Origin: JBCCHY01 sp039028495
Lineage (GTDB): Bacteria; Patescibacteriota; Saccharimonadia; Saccharimonadales; VXPC01
Length of the DNA: 64,000 bases
Direction: 5' to 3'
NCBI GenBank assembly: GCA_039028495.1
Contig: JBCCHY010000001.1
Coordinates: forward strand, 1 to 64,000
The notes under the pieces are model-generated. The model did not search any database. It saw nothing but the letters and a program-made list of their open reading frames with translations, and had not been told where the DNA came from. The translations under genes were made by a program, and so were the position numbers. Shown here piece after piece: positions 15,157 to 24,016 of this stretch (position 1 is its first letter; every line of letters begins with the position of its first letter).

Positions 15157-17655
15157 ATGGGTTTTGATAAAACTTACGACCCAGGCAAATATGAGGATGG
15201 GCTATATGCACAGTGGGAGGACGCAGGAGTGTTCAAACCGCAGACTAAAGACGCTGCAAAAGAACCCTTCACAATAATCATGCCACCACCCAATGCCAAC
15301 GGCAGCCTGCATGCTGGACACGCCGTGGGCTATACCCTGGAAGACATAATTACCAGATACAAGCGCGCGCAGGGCCACCCTACTCTCTGGCAGCCAGGCA
15401 CTGACCATGCCGGTATTGAAACGCAGTTCGTATACGAAAAAAGGCTCAAAGAACAGGGCCTGACTAGGTTTGATCTAGGGCGTGAGGAGTTTTACAAACA
15501 AGTCGAAGAATTCACGCGTAGCTCGCAGGACAATATCCTAAACCAGTTTCGCTCCATGGGCTTTAGCGCTGACTGGTCCAGGCTGAAATTCACACTAGAT
15601 CAGGACGTCATCGACACAGTTTATGAAACATTCAAACAGATGCACAAGGATGGCCATATATACAGAGGTAGACGTATTGTTAACTGGTGTCCTAACTGCC
15701 ATGCAGCCTTTGCAGATATCGAAGTTGAGAGAGAAGAGCGAGAGGATCCATTCTACACGTTCAAATATGGTCCGTTTGAGATAGGTACAGCCAGACCCGA
15801 GACTAAGTTCGGTGATAAATACGTCGTCATGCACCCAGATGACGAGCGCTATTCCGACTACAAACACGGGGATACATTCGAGACGGAGTGGATTAACGGC
15901 CCAATCACTGCCACAGTTATTAAGGACGAGGCTATAGATATGAAGTTTGGTACCGGTGCTATGACTATCACCCCGTGGCATGACGCAACAGACTTTGAAA
16001 TAGCCGAAAGACACAACCTAGACAAGCAGCAAATCATAGACGAAAACGGCAATCTGCTGGAGATAGCCGAGGAATTTACCGGCATGCCAATAACTGAAGC
16101 TAGGGACAAAATCGTCGAGAAACTTGAGCGCAAAGGATTGCTCGTCAAAACAGAGTCAAAGGTTCACGCTGTAGCCCTACACGACCGATGTAAAAACATG
16201 ATCGAGCCGCAGATCAGCCTGCAGTGGTTCGTACGTATGGCAGAGCTCAACAAACCAGTACTGGAAGCATTCGAGAACGACCTGAACGTCTACCCTGCCC
16301 GCTTCAAAAAAATCGCCACCAACTGGCTAGAAAACGAGCACGACTGGTGTATTTCGAGAGGCACCTGGTGGGGCATAACCATCCCTGTCTACTACCGCTT
16401 GGACTCCGCCGACAGCTCGCTTGACGAATACATCATCGCCTTCACAGAGCAGGAAGCAATCGACTATTACGGCGAGGATAATTACCAGGCAGAGACAGAT
16501 ACGTTTGATACTTGGTATAGCTCTGGTCAGTGGCCCTATGCCACGCTGCAAAGCACCGTCGATGATTTCGATGCGTTCTACCCTACTAGCCTGATGGGTA
16601 CAGCCAAAGAGATCCTGCACAAATGGGTTACGCGCATGGTGATGTTCAGTCTCTACAGGCACGGCAAAGTGCCCTTCCGCGATATCTATCTCTGGGGCCT
16701 CGTAACAGATGAGCACGGCGCCAAAATGAGTAAAAGCAAAGGTAATGTCCTCGACCCGCTAAAGCTGACTGCTAAATATGGCACTGACGCTCTACGATTC
16801 ACTGCAGCTCTTACCAATACTCCCGGCAATGATTCGCCTCTAGGCGAGAACAAGGTGCTACCACAGCGCAATTTCTGCAATAAACTCTGGAACATTGCAC
16901 GGTTTATTGATGGCATGGAGGACGGCAGTGAAGACCCAGCACCAATATCTAGTGCTGACCACTGGATATGTCAGCAGTTCAACACCAGACAGGCCGCTAT
17001 CGACAAGGCGATGTCTACATACCGTCTGAATGAAGCGGCTTACGAGCTCTACCACTACATCTGGGATGACCTAGCAGACTGGTATCTGGAGGCTAGTAAA
17101 GCCGTCCCGAATCCGGCTCTGCTCAAAGAGATCCTCAGGCGCACACTAGTGCTAGCGCACCCTTTCATGCCATTCATTACAGAAGCTATCTGGCAAAATA
17201 CCGGTGAGCCGAGTCTGCTCGCCTCTGACCCATGGCCTGAAGGCTTTGCTACCAATGAAAATGCAGCAGAAAAGTTTGCCAGCATGCAGGGCATTGTTTC
17301 TGACCTAAGAGTTGCCGACAAACAGCTGGTGCTAGGCACCAGAGTCATTGGCGTATCCATGGATCTAACCCCAGAAGACGCTGCAGTCATCACCAAACTA
17401 ACTCGCTTTGAGGTAGGGGAGGCCACCGGCATAACTCTCAGTCCGCTGGTGACGATCCAGGCCACACCACAAGAGGTAAAATCTTACGAAAAAGCCAAAT
17501 CAGATAAAAAGAAATCTCTGCTGTCCCAGATAAAGTCCCTAGAAGCTCGTCTGGCAAATGAAAACTACGTAGCTAAAGCCCCTAAAGCACTAGTGGATGA
17601 AACTAAGTCCCAGCTAGAAACCCTCCGGTCTGAACTCGACTCGATCCAGTTTTAA
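15157..17655 (+). CDS. valS: Valyl-tRNA synthetase
   Basis: 832 aa class I synthetase charging tRNA-Val. PPPNANGSLHAGHA (~46-59) is the HIGH-type signature and KMSKSKGNVLDP (~527-538) the KMSKS loop. The CP1 editing domain (GTARPETKFGDKYVV, ~210-224) and a C-terminal coiled-coil arm (~770-830) are present. Slightly short relative to E. coli but complete. AGAGG lies ahead of the ATG. The upstream valine-rich mini-ORF suggests possible attenuation. It overlaps the next (convergent) gene's stop by 4 bp. Confidence 0.97.
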   Translation: MGFDKTYDPGKYEDGLYAQWEDAGVFKPQTKDAAKEPFTIIMPPPNANGSLHAGHAVGYTLEDIITRYKRAQGHPTLWQPGTDHAGIETQFVYEKRLKEQGLTRFDLGREEFYKQVEEFTRSSQDNILNQFRSMGFSADWSRLKFTLDQDVIDTVYETFKQMHKDGHIYRGRRIVNWCPNCHAAFADIEVEREEREDPFYTFKYGPFEIGTARPETKFGDKYVVMHPDDERYSDYKHGDTFETEWINGPITATVIKDEAIDMKFGTGAMTITPWHDATDFEIAERHNLDKQQIIDENGNLLEIAEEFTGMPITEARDKIVEKLERKGLLVKTESKVHAVALHDRCKNMIEPQISLQWFVRMAELNKPVLEAFENDLNVYPARFKKIATNWLENEHDWCISRGTWWGITIPVYYRLDSADSSLDEYIIAFTEQEAIDYYGEDNYQAETDTFDTWYSSGQWPYATLQSTVDDFDAFYPTSLMGTAKEILHKWVTRMVMFSLYRHGKVPFRDIYLWGLVTDEHGAKMSKSKGNVLDPLKLTAKYGTDALRFTAALTNTPGNDSPLGENKVLPQRNFCNKLWNIARFIDGMEDGSEDPAPISSADHWICQQFNTRQAAIDKAMSTYRLNEAAYELYHYIWDDLADWYLEASKAVPNPALLKEILRRTLVLAHPFMPFITEAIWQNTGEPSLLASDPWPEGFATNENAAEKFASMQGIVSDLRVADKQLVLGTRVIGVSMDLTPEDAAVITKLTRFEVGEATGITLSPLVTIQATPQEVKSYEKAKSDKKKSLLSQIKSLEARLANENYVAKAPKALVDETKSQLETLRSELDSIQF

Positions 17656-18311
17656 ATCAGTTGGTACATTCGCCTGAAGCCATATACATCCTGCGGGTAG
17701 TCTATCGATGCTCCTCTGTTAAGCTCTTCTGTCGTTTCCAGCATACGAGCGATCCTCCTCGTTAGCTCCATACCCTTAGATGACTTTTCAATAGATTCGA
17801 CCACATGCGAGCGCAATCGCTTGATCTCAAATGGTCCAATACTTGGTAAAAACAAACCAGAAATATAATCAATGACATTTGGTTCAAGTCTTAAGTTCTC
17901 AGGATTCTTTACGCAAGTATCAATCTTATCTAACAGGTTCTGTTCCGTGATGGAAAAGACATTCAAGCCAGTAAATCGATCATCACCCTCGGTTCTCCGT
18001 ACATGACTAGTGAAACCATCATCCATATTAAAAAGCCAGGACACGCCAAGCATCCCTGTGACCATTGTTCTCGTATAAATGAAACAATCCAGGTCACTCC
18101 CCCGCCTACATCTACCTTTTACACTTGAGCCGAACACTGTAGCTGCAACGATATCAATCCCGTAATTATCTAGATCAACGAGATAGTTACGCAGTAATGA
18201 GGTTCTCTGTGCGGCCAAAGACCGGCCTCCCGAGACCTCGTCGTAAGGCGATGCCAGTTCAAACCGTCGATGCTCGTCTGGTGTAGACGTTGGGGATAGT
18301 TTTTCCGTCAT
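17652..18311 (-). CDS. Nucleotidyltransferase-fold protein
   Basis: 219 aa. VFGSSVKGRCRRGSDLDCFIY (~60-80) is the G-S-x(8-9)-D-x-D signature of the polymerase-beta/MNT nucleotidyltransferase superfamily, with both metal-binding aspartates. The remainder is helical and I cannot name a subfamily. Roles in the superfamily include antibiotic, tRNA or toxin modification, none specifically supported. TAGTCT at 18318-18323 is 6 nt before the ATG. The downstream end overlaps valS by 4 bp. There is no HEPN partner, so an MNT/HEPN toxin pair is not supported. Confidence 0.65.
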   Translation of the reverse strand: MTEKLSPTSTPDEHRRFELASPYDEVSGGRSLAAQRTSLLRNYLVDLDNYGIDIVAATVFGSSVKGRCRRGSDLDCFIYTRTMVTGMLGVSWLFNMDDGFTSHVRRTEGDDRFTGLNVFSITEQNLLDKIDTCVKNPENLRLEPNVIDYISGLFLPSIGPFEIKRLRSHVVESIEKSSKGMELTRRIARMLETTEELNRGASIDYPQDVYGFRRMYQLI

Positions 18312-18332
18312 ATCTAGAGACTAGCCCGTGCA

Positions 18333-19454
18333 TCAAGCTGAGTCGAGCATAAGCGATAAGGTATCGGGCTCTATGACTTGCTGCGAGGTAGGGGAGAGGT
18401 CATTAAATACCTGGCTTTCACGTACATTTTTGCCGTCCCAGCTGATACGGTAGCCATGGATCTGCTGGCCGCGCTGCTCGACCAGATCTACCTCTGCACC
18501 GTCATAGCTACGCCAAAAATAATGCTGTGCGAGCTGCTGGCTGTACGTGGCAGCTTTTAGCCGTTCACTTATAACGAAGTTCTGCCACAACCTATCTGTA
18601 TCCTGGCGCTGATCCAGCGGGGTGAAATCCTCTAATAGGGCATTTCGTATACCGGTATCCCAGAAATATACTTTGTACGACCGGCGGATACTACCAGCCC
18701 TTGAGTAGGGCATCAGCGTATAAACAATAAAGCTCTTAGTCAGCAGATCTATGTAGCGATCAATTGTGCGCCTATCAATACTGAGCTTAATGCTGGCGTC
18801 ATTGATGCTGATTGTCTCGCCTATATTGCTGGCTAGATAGCGCAGTAGCGCCACGAGATCCCCGCTAGCACGTGCGCCTGTAACATCTAGCACGTCACGA
18901 TATAGACTGCTCTCTGCTAGCTCCATCAGTGCGTCTAGCTTGTCTTGTGGATCATCCTCGTTCAAGACCTCTGGATATAGACCATAGAGCATGAGCTGAT
19001 GCAGCTCCTGAGAGCTCTCTAGGCCCTCTGGTGCGTATTCTGGCAGCGAGATAGGGTAGAGCTCAAACACCCGCTTACGACCTGTCAGAGGCTCTGTGGT
19101 GCTATCGATGAGGTTAACTGTGGAGCTGCCTGTCAGGATGATCTGCTTGTCTTTGCCGTAGTGATCAACCATTGATTTTATAATGTCGCCGATTCTACTG
19201 ACTTTGTGAGCCTCATCTATGAGCAGGCAGTCGTAATCAGCAATCAGCTCGAGAATCTCATGACCCTCCATCTTTGACAGCCTCTGCGCCTCGTAGTTAT
19301 CGCCATTTAAGACCAGGGTTTTTCCGGCAGGGTAGAGAGCAAGCAGGTCTTTGGTCAAAGTCGTCTTGCCAACCTGGCGGGCGCCTATGAGTATGATGAC
19401 CTTACCCTTGTTTAGCCGAGATGTAATTAGGTCGAGTGTTTTTCTTAAAAACAT
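18333..19454 (-). CDS. AAA-family ATPase with DUF4143 C-terminus
   Basis: 373 aa from MFLRKTL; an upstream TTG would add two residues. GARQVGKTTL is Walker A, CLLIDEAHK Walker B, and ILTGSS sensor 1, all typical of the AAA_14/DUF4143 group. The C-terminal half includes a winged-helix-like region and YFWRSYDGAEVDLVEQRG, a nuclease-like motif. These are widespread, often accessory, proteins of unknown role. Two 21-bp direct repeats lie between this gene and the next and may be its operator. Confidence 0.8.
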   Translation of the reverse strand: MFLRKTLDLITSRLNKGKVIILIGARQVGKTTLTKDLLALYPAGKTLVLNGDNYEAQRLSKMEGHEILELIADYDCLLIDEAHKVSRIGDIIKSMVDHYGKDKQIILTGSSTVNLIDSTTEPLTGRKRVFELYPISLPEYAPEGLESSQELHQLMLYGLYPEVLNEDDPQDKLDALMELAESSLYRDVLDVTGARASGDLVALLRYLASNIGETISINDASIKLSIDRRTIDRYIDLLTKSFIVYTLMPYSRAGSIRRSYKVYFWDTGIRNALLEDFTPLDQRQDTDRLWQNFVISERLKAATYSQQLAQHYFWRSYDGAEVDLVEQRGQQIHGYRISWDGKNVRESQVFNDLSPTSQQVIEPDTLSLMLDSA

Positions 19455-19474
19455 TGTCAAAGTTTATATTAAAA

Positions 19475-19538
19475 GCCTAATTTTGTACATATATGTTCAG
19501 TTTTAGATTAAACGGATGCCGAATTTTGTACGTATATG
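19475..19538. repeat. Paired 21-bp direct repeats (possible operator)
   Basis: GCCTAATTTTGTACATATATG (19475-19495 without its last base shown elsewhere) and its near copy at 19518-19538 differ at two positions and are 43 bp apart. Each contains a near-palindrome around TGTACATATA. They fill most of the gap between the HTH-HAD and ATPase genes, so binding by the HTH protein is a reasonable guess. Confidence 0.5.
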
Positions 19539-19539
19539 C

Positions 19540-20436
19540 CTAAAATTCGAGAGCTTGTTTGATGCGATCTACTGATTGCGTAGGTTGATAGTCGTCTAGC
19601 CACAGCACCTGCCAACCCATGCGCTCGGCCGCCATTAGGTTCGTCCGAGAGTCATCAACAAACAGTATCTCTTCTGCCTGGACACCAGAGCGCTCTGTTG
19701 CTAGCTGATAAATACTCGGCTCTGGTTTAATCGCGCCAACAACCGAGCTATCAATGACCGCACTATAGGCCAGACTAGGTAGTACGCCGCTGTTCATCAT
19801 CTGGGTAATAAACCCGGGCATGATGTTACTAAGCAGCCCGACTCGGTAATGTTCTGCAGCCCACTTCAGGCATTCCTGGACCTCTGATAGTGGCTCGATT
19901 GTGCTCATATAGTATTTCTGCCAATCGATTGCATCTACCTTAATCCGGCTAGCCAATGCCCGGTTAAACTCATCCATGGTCATCTCACCACGACAGACAG
20001 CGTCATTGTAATGCCAAAAAGCCGTCTCGATAACGCTGGCCGATACATTCGTATCAGCGGCTAGTTGATTGAATGCCCCGTGGAAAAATCGTACAAGTAC
20101 ACCGTTAATGTCAAAGTAGATAAATCTGATGCCTGTTTTGGACGTTTTGTAGTCGACTACAGGTGCGCTCTCACGAGCTGCCTCGGTGAGAGGCTGCATA
20201 CCAATGAGCTGTTCCACAGTGGTATTTGTGGCTTGGGCTATAATCGCTACAGTAAATACACTTGGTGTTTTTATTGCACCCCGTTCTATCTTGGCAAGTG
20301 TTGAATATGACAGTCCTGCTTTGATGCATAGCTCCTGCTGGGTGAGTCCAACAGCTCGACGGGCATCACCGATAGATTTACCGAGCTCTTTTGTGTCTAC
20401 CTGAGCACTACCAGGCGCTGATCCCACATTCGTCAT
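19540..20436 (-). CDS. Xre-type HTH fused to a HAD-family hydrolase
   Basis: 298 aa. Residues ~18-75 form a Cro/C1-type helix-turn-helix (VGLTQQELCIKAGLSYSTLA). Residues ~103-295 are a HAD-IA hydrolase: motif I FDINGVL (Asp109, with Asn111 where the second Asp often is), motif II LLSNIMP, motif III KPEPSIY, motif IV FVDDSRTN. The fusion suggests a regulator that senses or processes a phosphorylated metabolite, or an enzyme that autoregulates. Asn111 may lower phosphatase activity, although FDxxGVL variants occur in active YihX-like members. TATTCT (20444-20449) is 7 nt before the ATG. Confidence 0.8.
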   Translation of the reverse strand: MTNVGSAPGSAQVDTKELGKSIGDARRAVGLTQQELCIKAGLSYSTLAKIERGAIKTPSVFTVAIIAQATNTTVEQLIGMQPLTEAARESAPVVDYKTSKTGIRFIYFDINGVLVRFFHGAFNQLAADTNVSASVIETAFWHYNDAVCRGEMTMDEFNRALASRIKVDAIDWQKYYMSTIEPLSEVQECLKWAAEHYRVGLLSNIMPGFITQMMNSGVLPSLAYSAVIDSSVVGAIKPEPSIYQLATERSGVQAEEILFVDDSRTNLMAAERMGWQVLWLDDYQPTQSVDRIKQALEF

Positions 20437-20504
20437 GCGATCTAGAATAGCATGATACTGCCAGCATCAACTAGCAAATTGACGCTTAGTGCTAGAATGG
20501 ATGC

Positions 20505-21512
20505 ATGAGATACATAAAGGGTTTCTTGCTGTGGGTTGGTACACTGACGCTAGCTGGGTCCTACACGCTCTTCGCCGTGAGCTTTACCGCCAACAGCACT
20601 ATTGGTAACCAAGAAACAGTAGTTGGCTGGCTGGACGAGTCCGATACTTATCAAAACGCTATTGATGCTATTGGCTCAATAGACATAGAGACCTCTGAAG
20701 AAGGAGGCGAGGGTGTCGAGATTGATGAAAAAGTAGCCTTGAGAGCGGCGCAGCAGGCGCTAGACAGTAGTGACGTTCGAGCGTGGTCAAACAGCGTCAT
20801 ATCTGGTGTTTTTGCCTGGCTCGAAGGAGAAGCAGATAGGCCAGAGTTTACGATAAACCTTGGAGACACAAAAACGTCGTTTGCCGACGCTCTCTACAAC
20901 GAGCTGCTAAACGAGTATGAGAACCTACCCGAGTGTACAGAGGAGAAGGTCCAAGAAGCCAGACGAGACCCAATAGGAGCCAGCTGCCAATCCAGCCTGG
21001 CAAACTATGAACTGGCTGCTAGTCAAATACGATCAGATATACTGAACAATGACGATTTCTTGGGCGAAAGTGTCTATACAGTTGACTCCCTGAACCGCGA
21101 GGGCGAAGAGCCTATATACGAACAGCTGGACAGTCTGCCAGCACTCTATGGGGTGAGCCAAAAACTACCACTTATATTCATAGCTATAGCTGCTGCCTCA
21201 TCAGTAGTAATTGTATTCGCAAGCGGCAATAGATCACTCGGCCTTCGGCGACTCAGTGGACGACTGATAACGAGTGCTGTTGGTGGGGCAGTTGCTACGG
21301 GAATGTTCATAGTCGCCACAATGCTTATCCTCAGATCGATTGGATCAAATGCAGAGGGCGAGGCGGCCAATATCATCCTAGAACCTCTAGCAAGCGTGAT
21401 TGTAAAAGATCTCATCAAATACGCCGTGATTGTTACTGTCACAGCTTTGCTGCTAGCAATTGGTCTCAGAATTATTTCTATCAAGACCCGTAGGGAAAAC
21501 AAGAGTAGCTAA
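20505..21512 (+). CDS. Four-helix membrane protein, unrecognised
   Basis: 335 aa. One N-terminal helix (~6-28), about 195 residues of acidic extracytoplasmic domain with two cysteines (~139 and ~158), then three helices (~224-245, ~253-278, ~300-322) and a basic end. No family recognised. Such a layout occurs in sensors and envelope proteins. TAGAAT is 6 nt before the ATG. It is followed 28 nt later by the HxlR gene. Confidence 0.75.
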   Translation: MRYIKGFLLWVGTLTLAGSYTLFAVSFTANSTIGNQETVVGWLDESDTYQNAIDAIGSIDIETSEEGGEGVEIDEKVALRAAQQALDSSDVRAWSNSVISGVFAWLEGEADRPEFTINLGDTKTSFADALYNELLNEYENLPECTEEKVQEARRDPIGASCQSSLANYELAASQIRSDILNNDDFLGESVYTVDSLNREGEEPIYEQLDSLPALYGVSQKLPLIFIAIAAASSVVIVFASGNRSLGLRRLSGRLITSAVGGAVATGMFIVATMLILRSIGSNAEGEAANIILEPLASVIVKDLIKYAVIVTVTALLLAIGLRIISIKTRRENKSS

Positions 21513-21540
21513 TACTCTTTAAATGTGATATAGTATAGAT

Positions 21541-21858
21541 ATGAATCAACAAAACACAAAACCGAGCTGTGTGCGATACGCGGCTTCAATACTCGGTGAC
21601 AAATGGACTCCAGTACTATTACGAGAGCTGTGTGAAGGAGCACGGACATTCTCTGAGCTGTCAACAGCATCGGGCGGAATCAGTCCCAGAACACTTAGCC
21701 AACGTCTGCATTTTCTCTTGGAAGAAGACATCATCAGCCGCGACTGCAATATTGATGACAAGCGCAGCAACTATTACTGTCTGACTGTTAAAGGCCTAGA
21801 GCTTCAGGAGATCCTGGATAAGATGGCTGAGTGGTCATCAAGAAATAACGCCTGCTGA
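21541..21858 (+). CDS. HxlR-family winged-helix regulator
   Basis: 105 aa, normal for the family. CVRYAASILGDKWTPVLLRELCEG (~11-34, with the family cysteine) leads into FSELSTASGGISPRTLSQRL, the recognition-helix segment, then the wing DKRSNYYCLTVKG. HxlR proteins are dimeric regulators, often sensing electrophiles or redox via the N-terminal Cys. The target is unknown. TATAGT (21529-21534) is 6 nt before the ATG, consistent with its own leaderless transcript. Confidence 0.88.
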   Translation: MNQQNTKPSCVRYAASILGDKWTPVLLRELCEGARTFSELSTASGGISPRTLSQRLHFLLEEDIISRDCNIDDKRSNYYCLTVKGLELQEILDKMAEWSSRNNAC

Positions 21859-21928
21859 CACAGATGTGAAGCCTGTGTCACTTCGATTAGTGACACAAAA
21901 TACTTATTGAGTAGGGTACAATATTCGT

Positions 21929-22411
21929 ATGCAAGACAACGTGGGTGAGTCACAATCTGTCAGCTGGGTAGGCCCAGAATTCATCCATCACCCTAAGAAT
22001 GCAGGATGGTACATGGGGCTAGGGTTCATAGCTGCGGTTGTAGCTGTTGCCTGCTACTTCCTAACATCCGGGAGCATATTTGCAGTAATTACTATTGTTT
22101 TGGCGGTTATCGCATTAGCTGCTTTTGCGAGCAGACAACCAAAAGATCACCAGTTCACCATAGATTATAGCGGGGTGTACGTAGGTGAGAGGTTATACCC
22201 ATACGAACAATTCGGATCCTTTGCGATTACCAACAACGATGACATCGAGAGTATCTATCTCATGTCTGTGAATAGACTCCAGATGCCGCTATCCCTGTAC
22301 GTTCCAGCAGAACAAATGGAAGCGGCCCTGCAGATTGTAGAGGCAATGGTCCCTTACCAAGAGCGTGACCAAACACTAGTCGAACAATTGATGCACAATC
22401 TGAGGTTCTAG
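21929..22411 (+). CDS. Small membrane protein with two helices
   Basis: 160 aa. Two adjacent helices (~25-65) follow a short N-terminus with WVGPEF. The C-terminal ~95 residues are cytoplasmic and resemble a PH-like small domain by pattern (IDYSGVYVGERLYPYEQFGSFAI). No name can be given. TACAAT (21917-21922) is 6 nt before the ATG. It ends at a bidirectional terminator shared with the tRNA cluster. Confidence 0.75.
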   Translation: MQDNVGESQSVSWVGPEFIHHPKNAGWYMGLGFIAAVVAVACYFLTSGSIFAVITIVLAVIALAAFASRQPKDHQFTIDYSGVYVGERLYPYEQFGSFAITNNDDIESIYLMSVNRLQMPLSLYVPAEQMEAALQIVEAMVPYQERDQTLVEQLMHNLRF

Positions 22412-22455
22412 CACATAGGCCGTACATGACCCAAGAGTTCAAATCGTGATACGTA

Positions 22456-22492
22456 AAAGAAAAAACCTGCACAAATGGCAGGTTTTTTCTTT
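22456..22492. terminator. Bidirectional intrinsic terminator
   Basis: AAAGAAAAAACCTGC pairs with GCAGGTTTTTTCTTT over a 7-nt loop. It serves the plus-strand membrane gene and the minus-strand tRNA-Arg. Confidence 0.85.
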
Positions 22493-22568
22493 GGCGTACC
22501 TGGCAGGATTTGAACCTGCGACCTCTTGTACCGCAAACAAACGCTCTATCCAGCTGAGCTACAGGTAC
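22492..22568 (-). tRNA. tRNA-Arg(GCG)
   Basis: Full cloverleaf: acceptor GTACCTG/CAGGTAC, D stem GCTC/GAGC, anticodon stem TTTGT/ACAAG with loop TTGCGGT (anticodon GCG), T arm GCAGG-TTCAAAT-CCTGC, discriminator G, encoded CCA. It decodes CGC and, by wobble, CGU. Most bacteria use an ACG anticodon edited to inosine for these codons. Confidence 0.93.
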
Positions 22569-22594
22569 TTAGTCGGCGTGTGATGGTGATTCCG

Positions 22595-22614
22595 CCTGGC
22601 GGAGAGGGTGGGAT
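22595..22614 (-). repeat. Duplicate of the tRNA-Ser(TGA) 3' end
   Basis: CCTGGCGGAGAGGGTGGGAT is identical to 22711-22730, the acceptor/T-stem end of tRNA-Ser(TGA). The following DNA does not complete a tRNA, so this looks like a remnant of a duplicated gene. Confidence 0.6.
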
Positions 22615-22711
22615 GACGCTAACGCTACTCCGTTCCTTACGAACCGCATTGGGTTCAACTCCACTTTCTGCTAGAAAGTCGCCCGTCTACTAGTGTAGAC
22701 AGACGCCCTTC

Positions 22712-22802
<91 letters not shown>

Positions 22803-22847
22803 ACTACGTTGCGAGCCGTCCTCGTTCCACAAACACTCGCTGGTTGG

Positions 22848-22876
22848 ATAGTGTACCAGCTCGCTAATTGTGTCAA
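22848..22876 (-). promoter_or_regulatory. Promoter of tRNA-Ser(TGA)
   Basis: Minus strand TTGACA (22871-22876), 17-nt spacer, CACTAT (22848-22853), about 45 nt before the tRNA. Confidence 0.55.
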
Positions 22877-22895
22877 GCAAGCTTGACTACAATCT

Positions 22896-22911
22896 GGTCA
22901 CCTCTCCACTA
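22896..22911 (-). repeat. Duplicate of the tRNA-Ser(TGA) 5' end
   Basis: GGTCACCTCTCCACTA is identical to 22791-22806, the 5' end of tRNA-Ser(TGA) plus four flanking bases. It stands alone between the two tRNA-Ser genes. Confidence 0.55.
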
Positions 22912-22928
22912 ACTATCATGGCCCAGCA

Positions 22929-23021
22929 TGGCGGAGAGAGAGGGATTCGAACCCTCGCGCCAGCTTGCGCCGACCTACAGCTTTAGCAAAGCCGCCCCTT
23001 CAGCCACTTGGGTACCTCTCC
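22929..23021 (-). tRNA. tRNA-Ser(GCT)
   Basis: Acceptor GGAGAGG/TCTCTCC, anticodon stem CGGCT/AGCTG with loop TTGCTAA (anticodon GCT), long variable arm, T arm GAGGG-TTCGAAT-CCCTC, CCA encoded. 93 nt, class II. Confidence 0.96.
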
Positions 23022-23045
23022 AGATACAGGGCAATGATAGAACAG

Positions 23046-23061
23046 GGGTGATTTTATCACC
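23046..23061 (-). terminator. Short hairpin after comF
   Basis: GGTGA-TAAAA-TCACC just beyond the comF stop on the minus strand. There is no long T run, so it is a weak terminator candidate. Confidence 0.35.
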
Positions 23062-23081
23062 TTGAGCCTACTTTAGCAAAG

Positions 23082-23744
23082 CTACTTAGATCGTATTAGT
23101 ACGGCGCCGTATACATGTTTCGCCCCGGCTTGCTTAAGTAGCTTGGTGCAGGCTGTTAACGTTGCGCCTGTAGTATATATATCGTCTACCAGCAGAATCC
23201 TCTCGGGTACTACCCTAGAAGCAGCAATCGCATACTGTTCTTTTGCCTGCCTGAGCCGTGCGGCCCTGCTAGAACCTACCTGTTTGCTGGTACCTACCCT
23301 GCGCAGTAGCTGATGGCTGGCAAGCTGCTTTCTAGACGCTAATTCGTGAGCTACTACAGCAGCATGGTCAAACCCACGCTCACGCACTCTGCTGTAGGCT
23401 GATGGAACATGAGTTACACCAAACTCGTCTAGATAGTCCGGGGATATCTCGCCCATCAGGGCAGCTGCTGCGGTGCAAGCATCTTTGTTGGATGAGTATT
23501 TTGCGCTGGAGATCAGTCTGCGGGCAGGGGAGTCGCTTGTGCTGAAGAAATAACACGTGTCCATGCCTGTTGTTTTTCGGCAAGGGCTGCACAGCCGGTA
23601 GTCCTTTGACAGCGCACCACAAACAATGCAGCTGGGTGGGGCAGCCTCCATCTCTTCCGTGCAGTCATCATGTAGTAGTTTTGATTCTCTACCACACACA
23701 ATGCACAGATCCGGCGCAACAACTCTCATAAATCTACGAATCAT
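23082..23744 (-). CDS. comF: ComF-family phosphoribosyltransferase-like protein
   Basis: 220 aa. Two CxxC pairs near the start (CIVCG at ~16-20 and ~40-44, CSPCR) form the ComF zinc region; RERGFDHA and the PRPP-binding loop ILLVDDIYTTGATL (~178-191) follow. ComF is needed for DNA uptake in transformable bacteria, where it helps single-stranded DNA cross the inner membrane. TAGGAT (23751-23756) is 6 nt before the ATG. No other competence gene is in the window. Confidence 0.92.
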   Translation of the reverse strand: MIRRFMRVVAPDLCIVCGRESKLLHDDCTEEMEAAPPSCIVCGALSKDYRLCSPCRKTTGMDTCYFFSTSDSPARRLISSAKYSSNKDACTAAAALMGEISPDYLDEFGVTHVPSAYSRVRERGFDHAAVVAHELASRKQLASHQLLRRVGTSKQVGSSRAARLRQAKEQYAIAASRVVPERILLVDDIYTTGATLTACTKLLKQAGAKHVYGAVLIRSK

Positions 23745-23892
23745 CAGCTCATCCTAGCCCAAACAAACGCAGACAAGCATCTTTCTAACAAATACCTAAA
23801 AATCCCACTGCAAAGAAGGTCTCAGGCAAGGGCTTGCGAATTATTGCTAATCATTACCTCTTAAAGACTGTCTTTATTAGGTCATTTTTCTA

Positions 23893-23964
23893 TCAGGCGA
23901 GGCTAATCGAGCTACAGGCAAAGATCTCTTAGCGTTAAAAAACTCAGCTCGAGCCAAGGCCTGA
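23893..23964. ncRNA. Candidate structured RNA upstream of element B copy 2
   Basis: In the ~400-base gap between comF and hsp20, TCAGGC (23893-23898) pairs with GCCTGA (23959-23964), GGCT (23901-23904) with AGCC (23952-23955), and CGAGCT (23908-23913) with AGCTCG (23946-23951): 16 nested pairs closing a 32-nt loop. With element B at 24017 and the terminator at 24096-24137 this could be one plus-strand RNA of ~250-350 nt. No tmRNA, RNase P or SRP signature was found. Confidence 0.45.
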
Positions 23965-24016
23965 CCCTAAATCTTGGTTAAAAACCACCTGACTTTGAGC
24001 CAGAATGGAATTTTCA

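Noticed and set aside
17652..19454. Toxin-antitoxin pair of nucleotidyltransferase and ATPase
   Set aside because: The nucleotidyltransferase is not followed by a HEPN partner and the ATPase type is not a known antitoxin.
22595..22690. A fourth tRNA between tRNA-Arg and tRNA-Ser(TGA)
   Set aside because: Only the 3' 20 bp match; D, anticodon and T arms cannot be formed.
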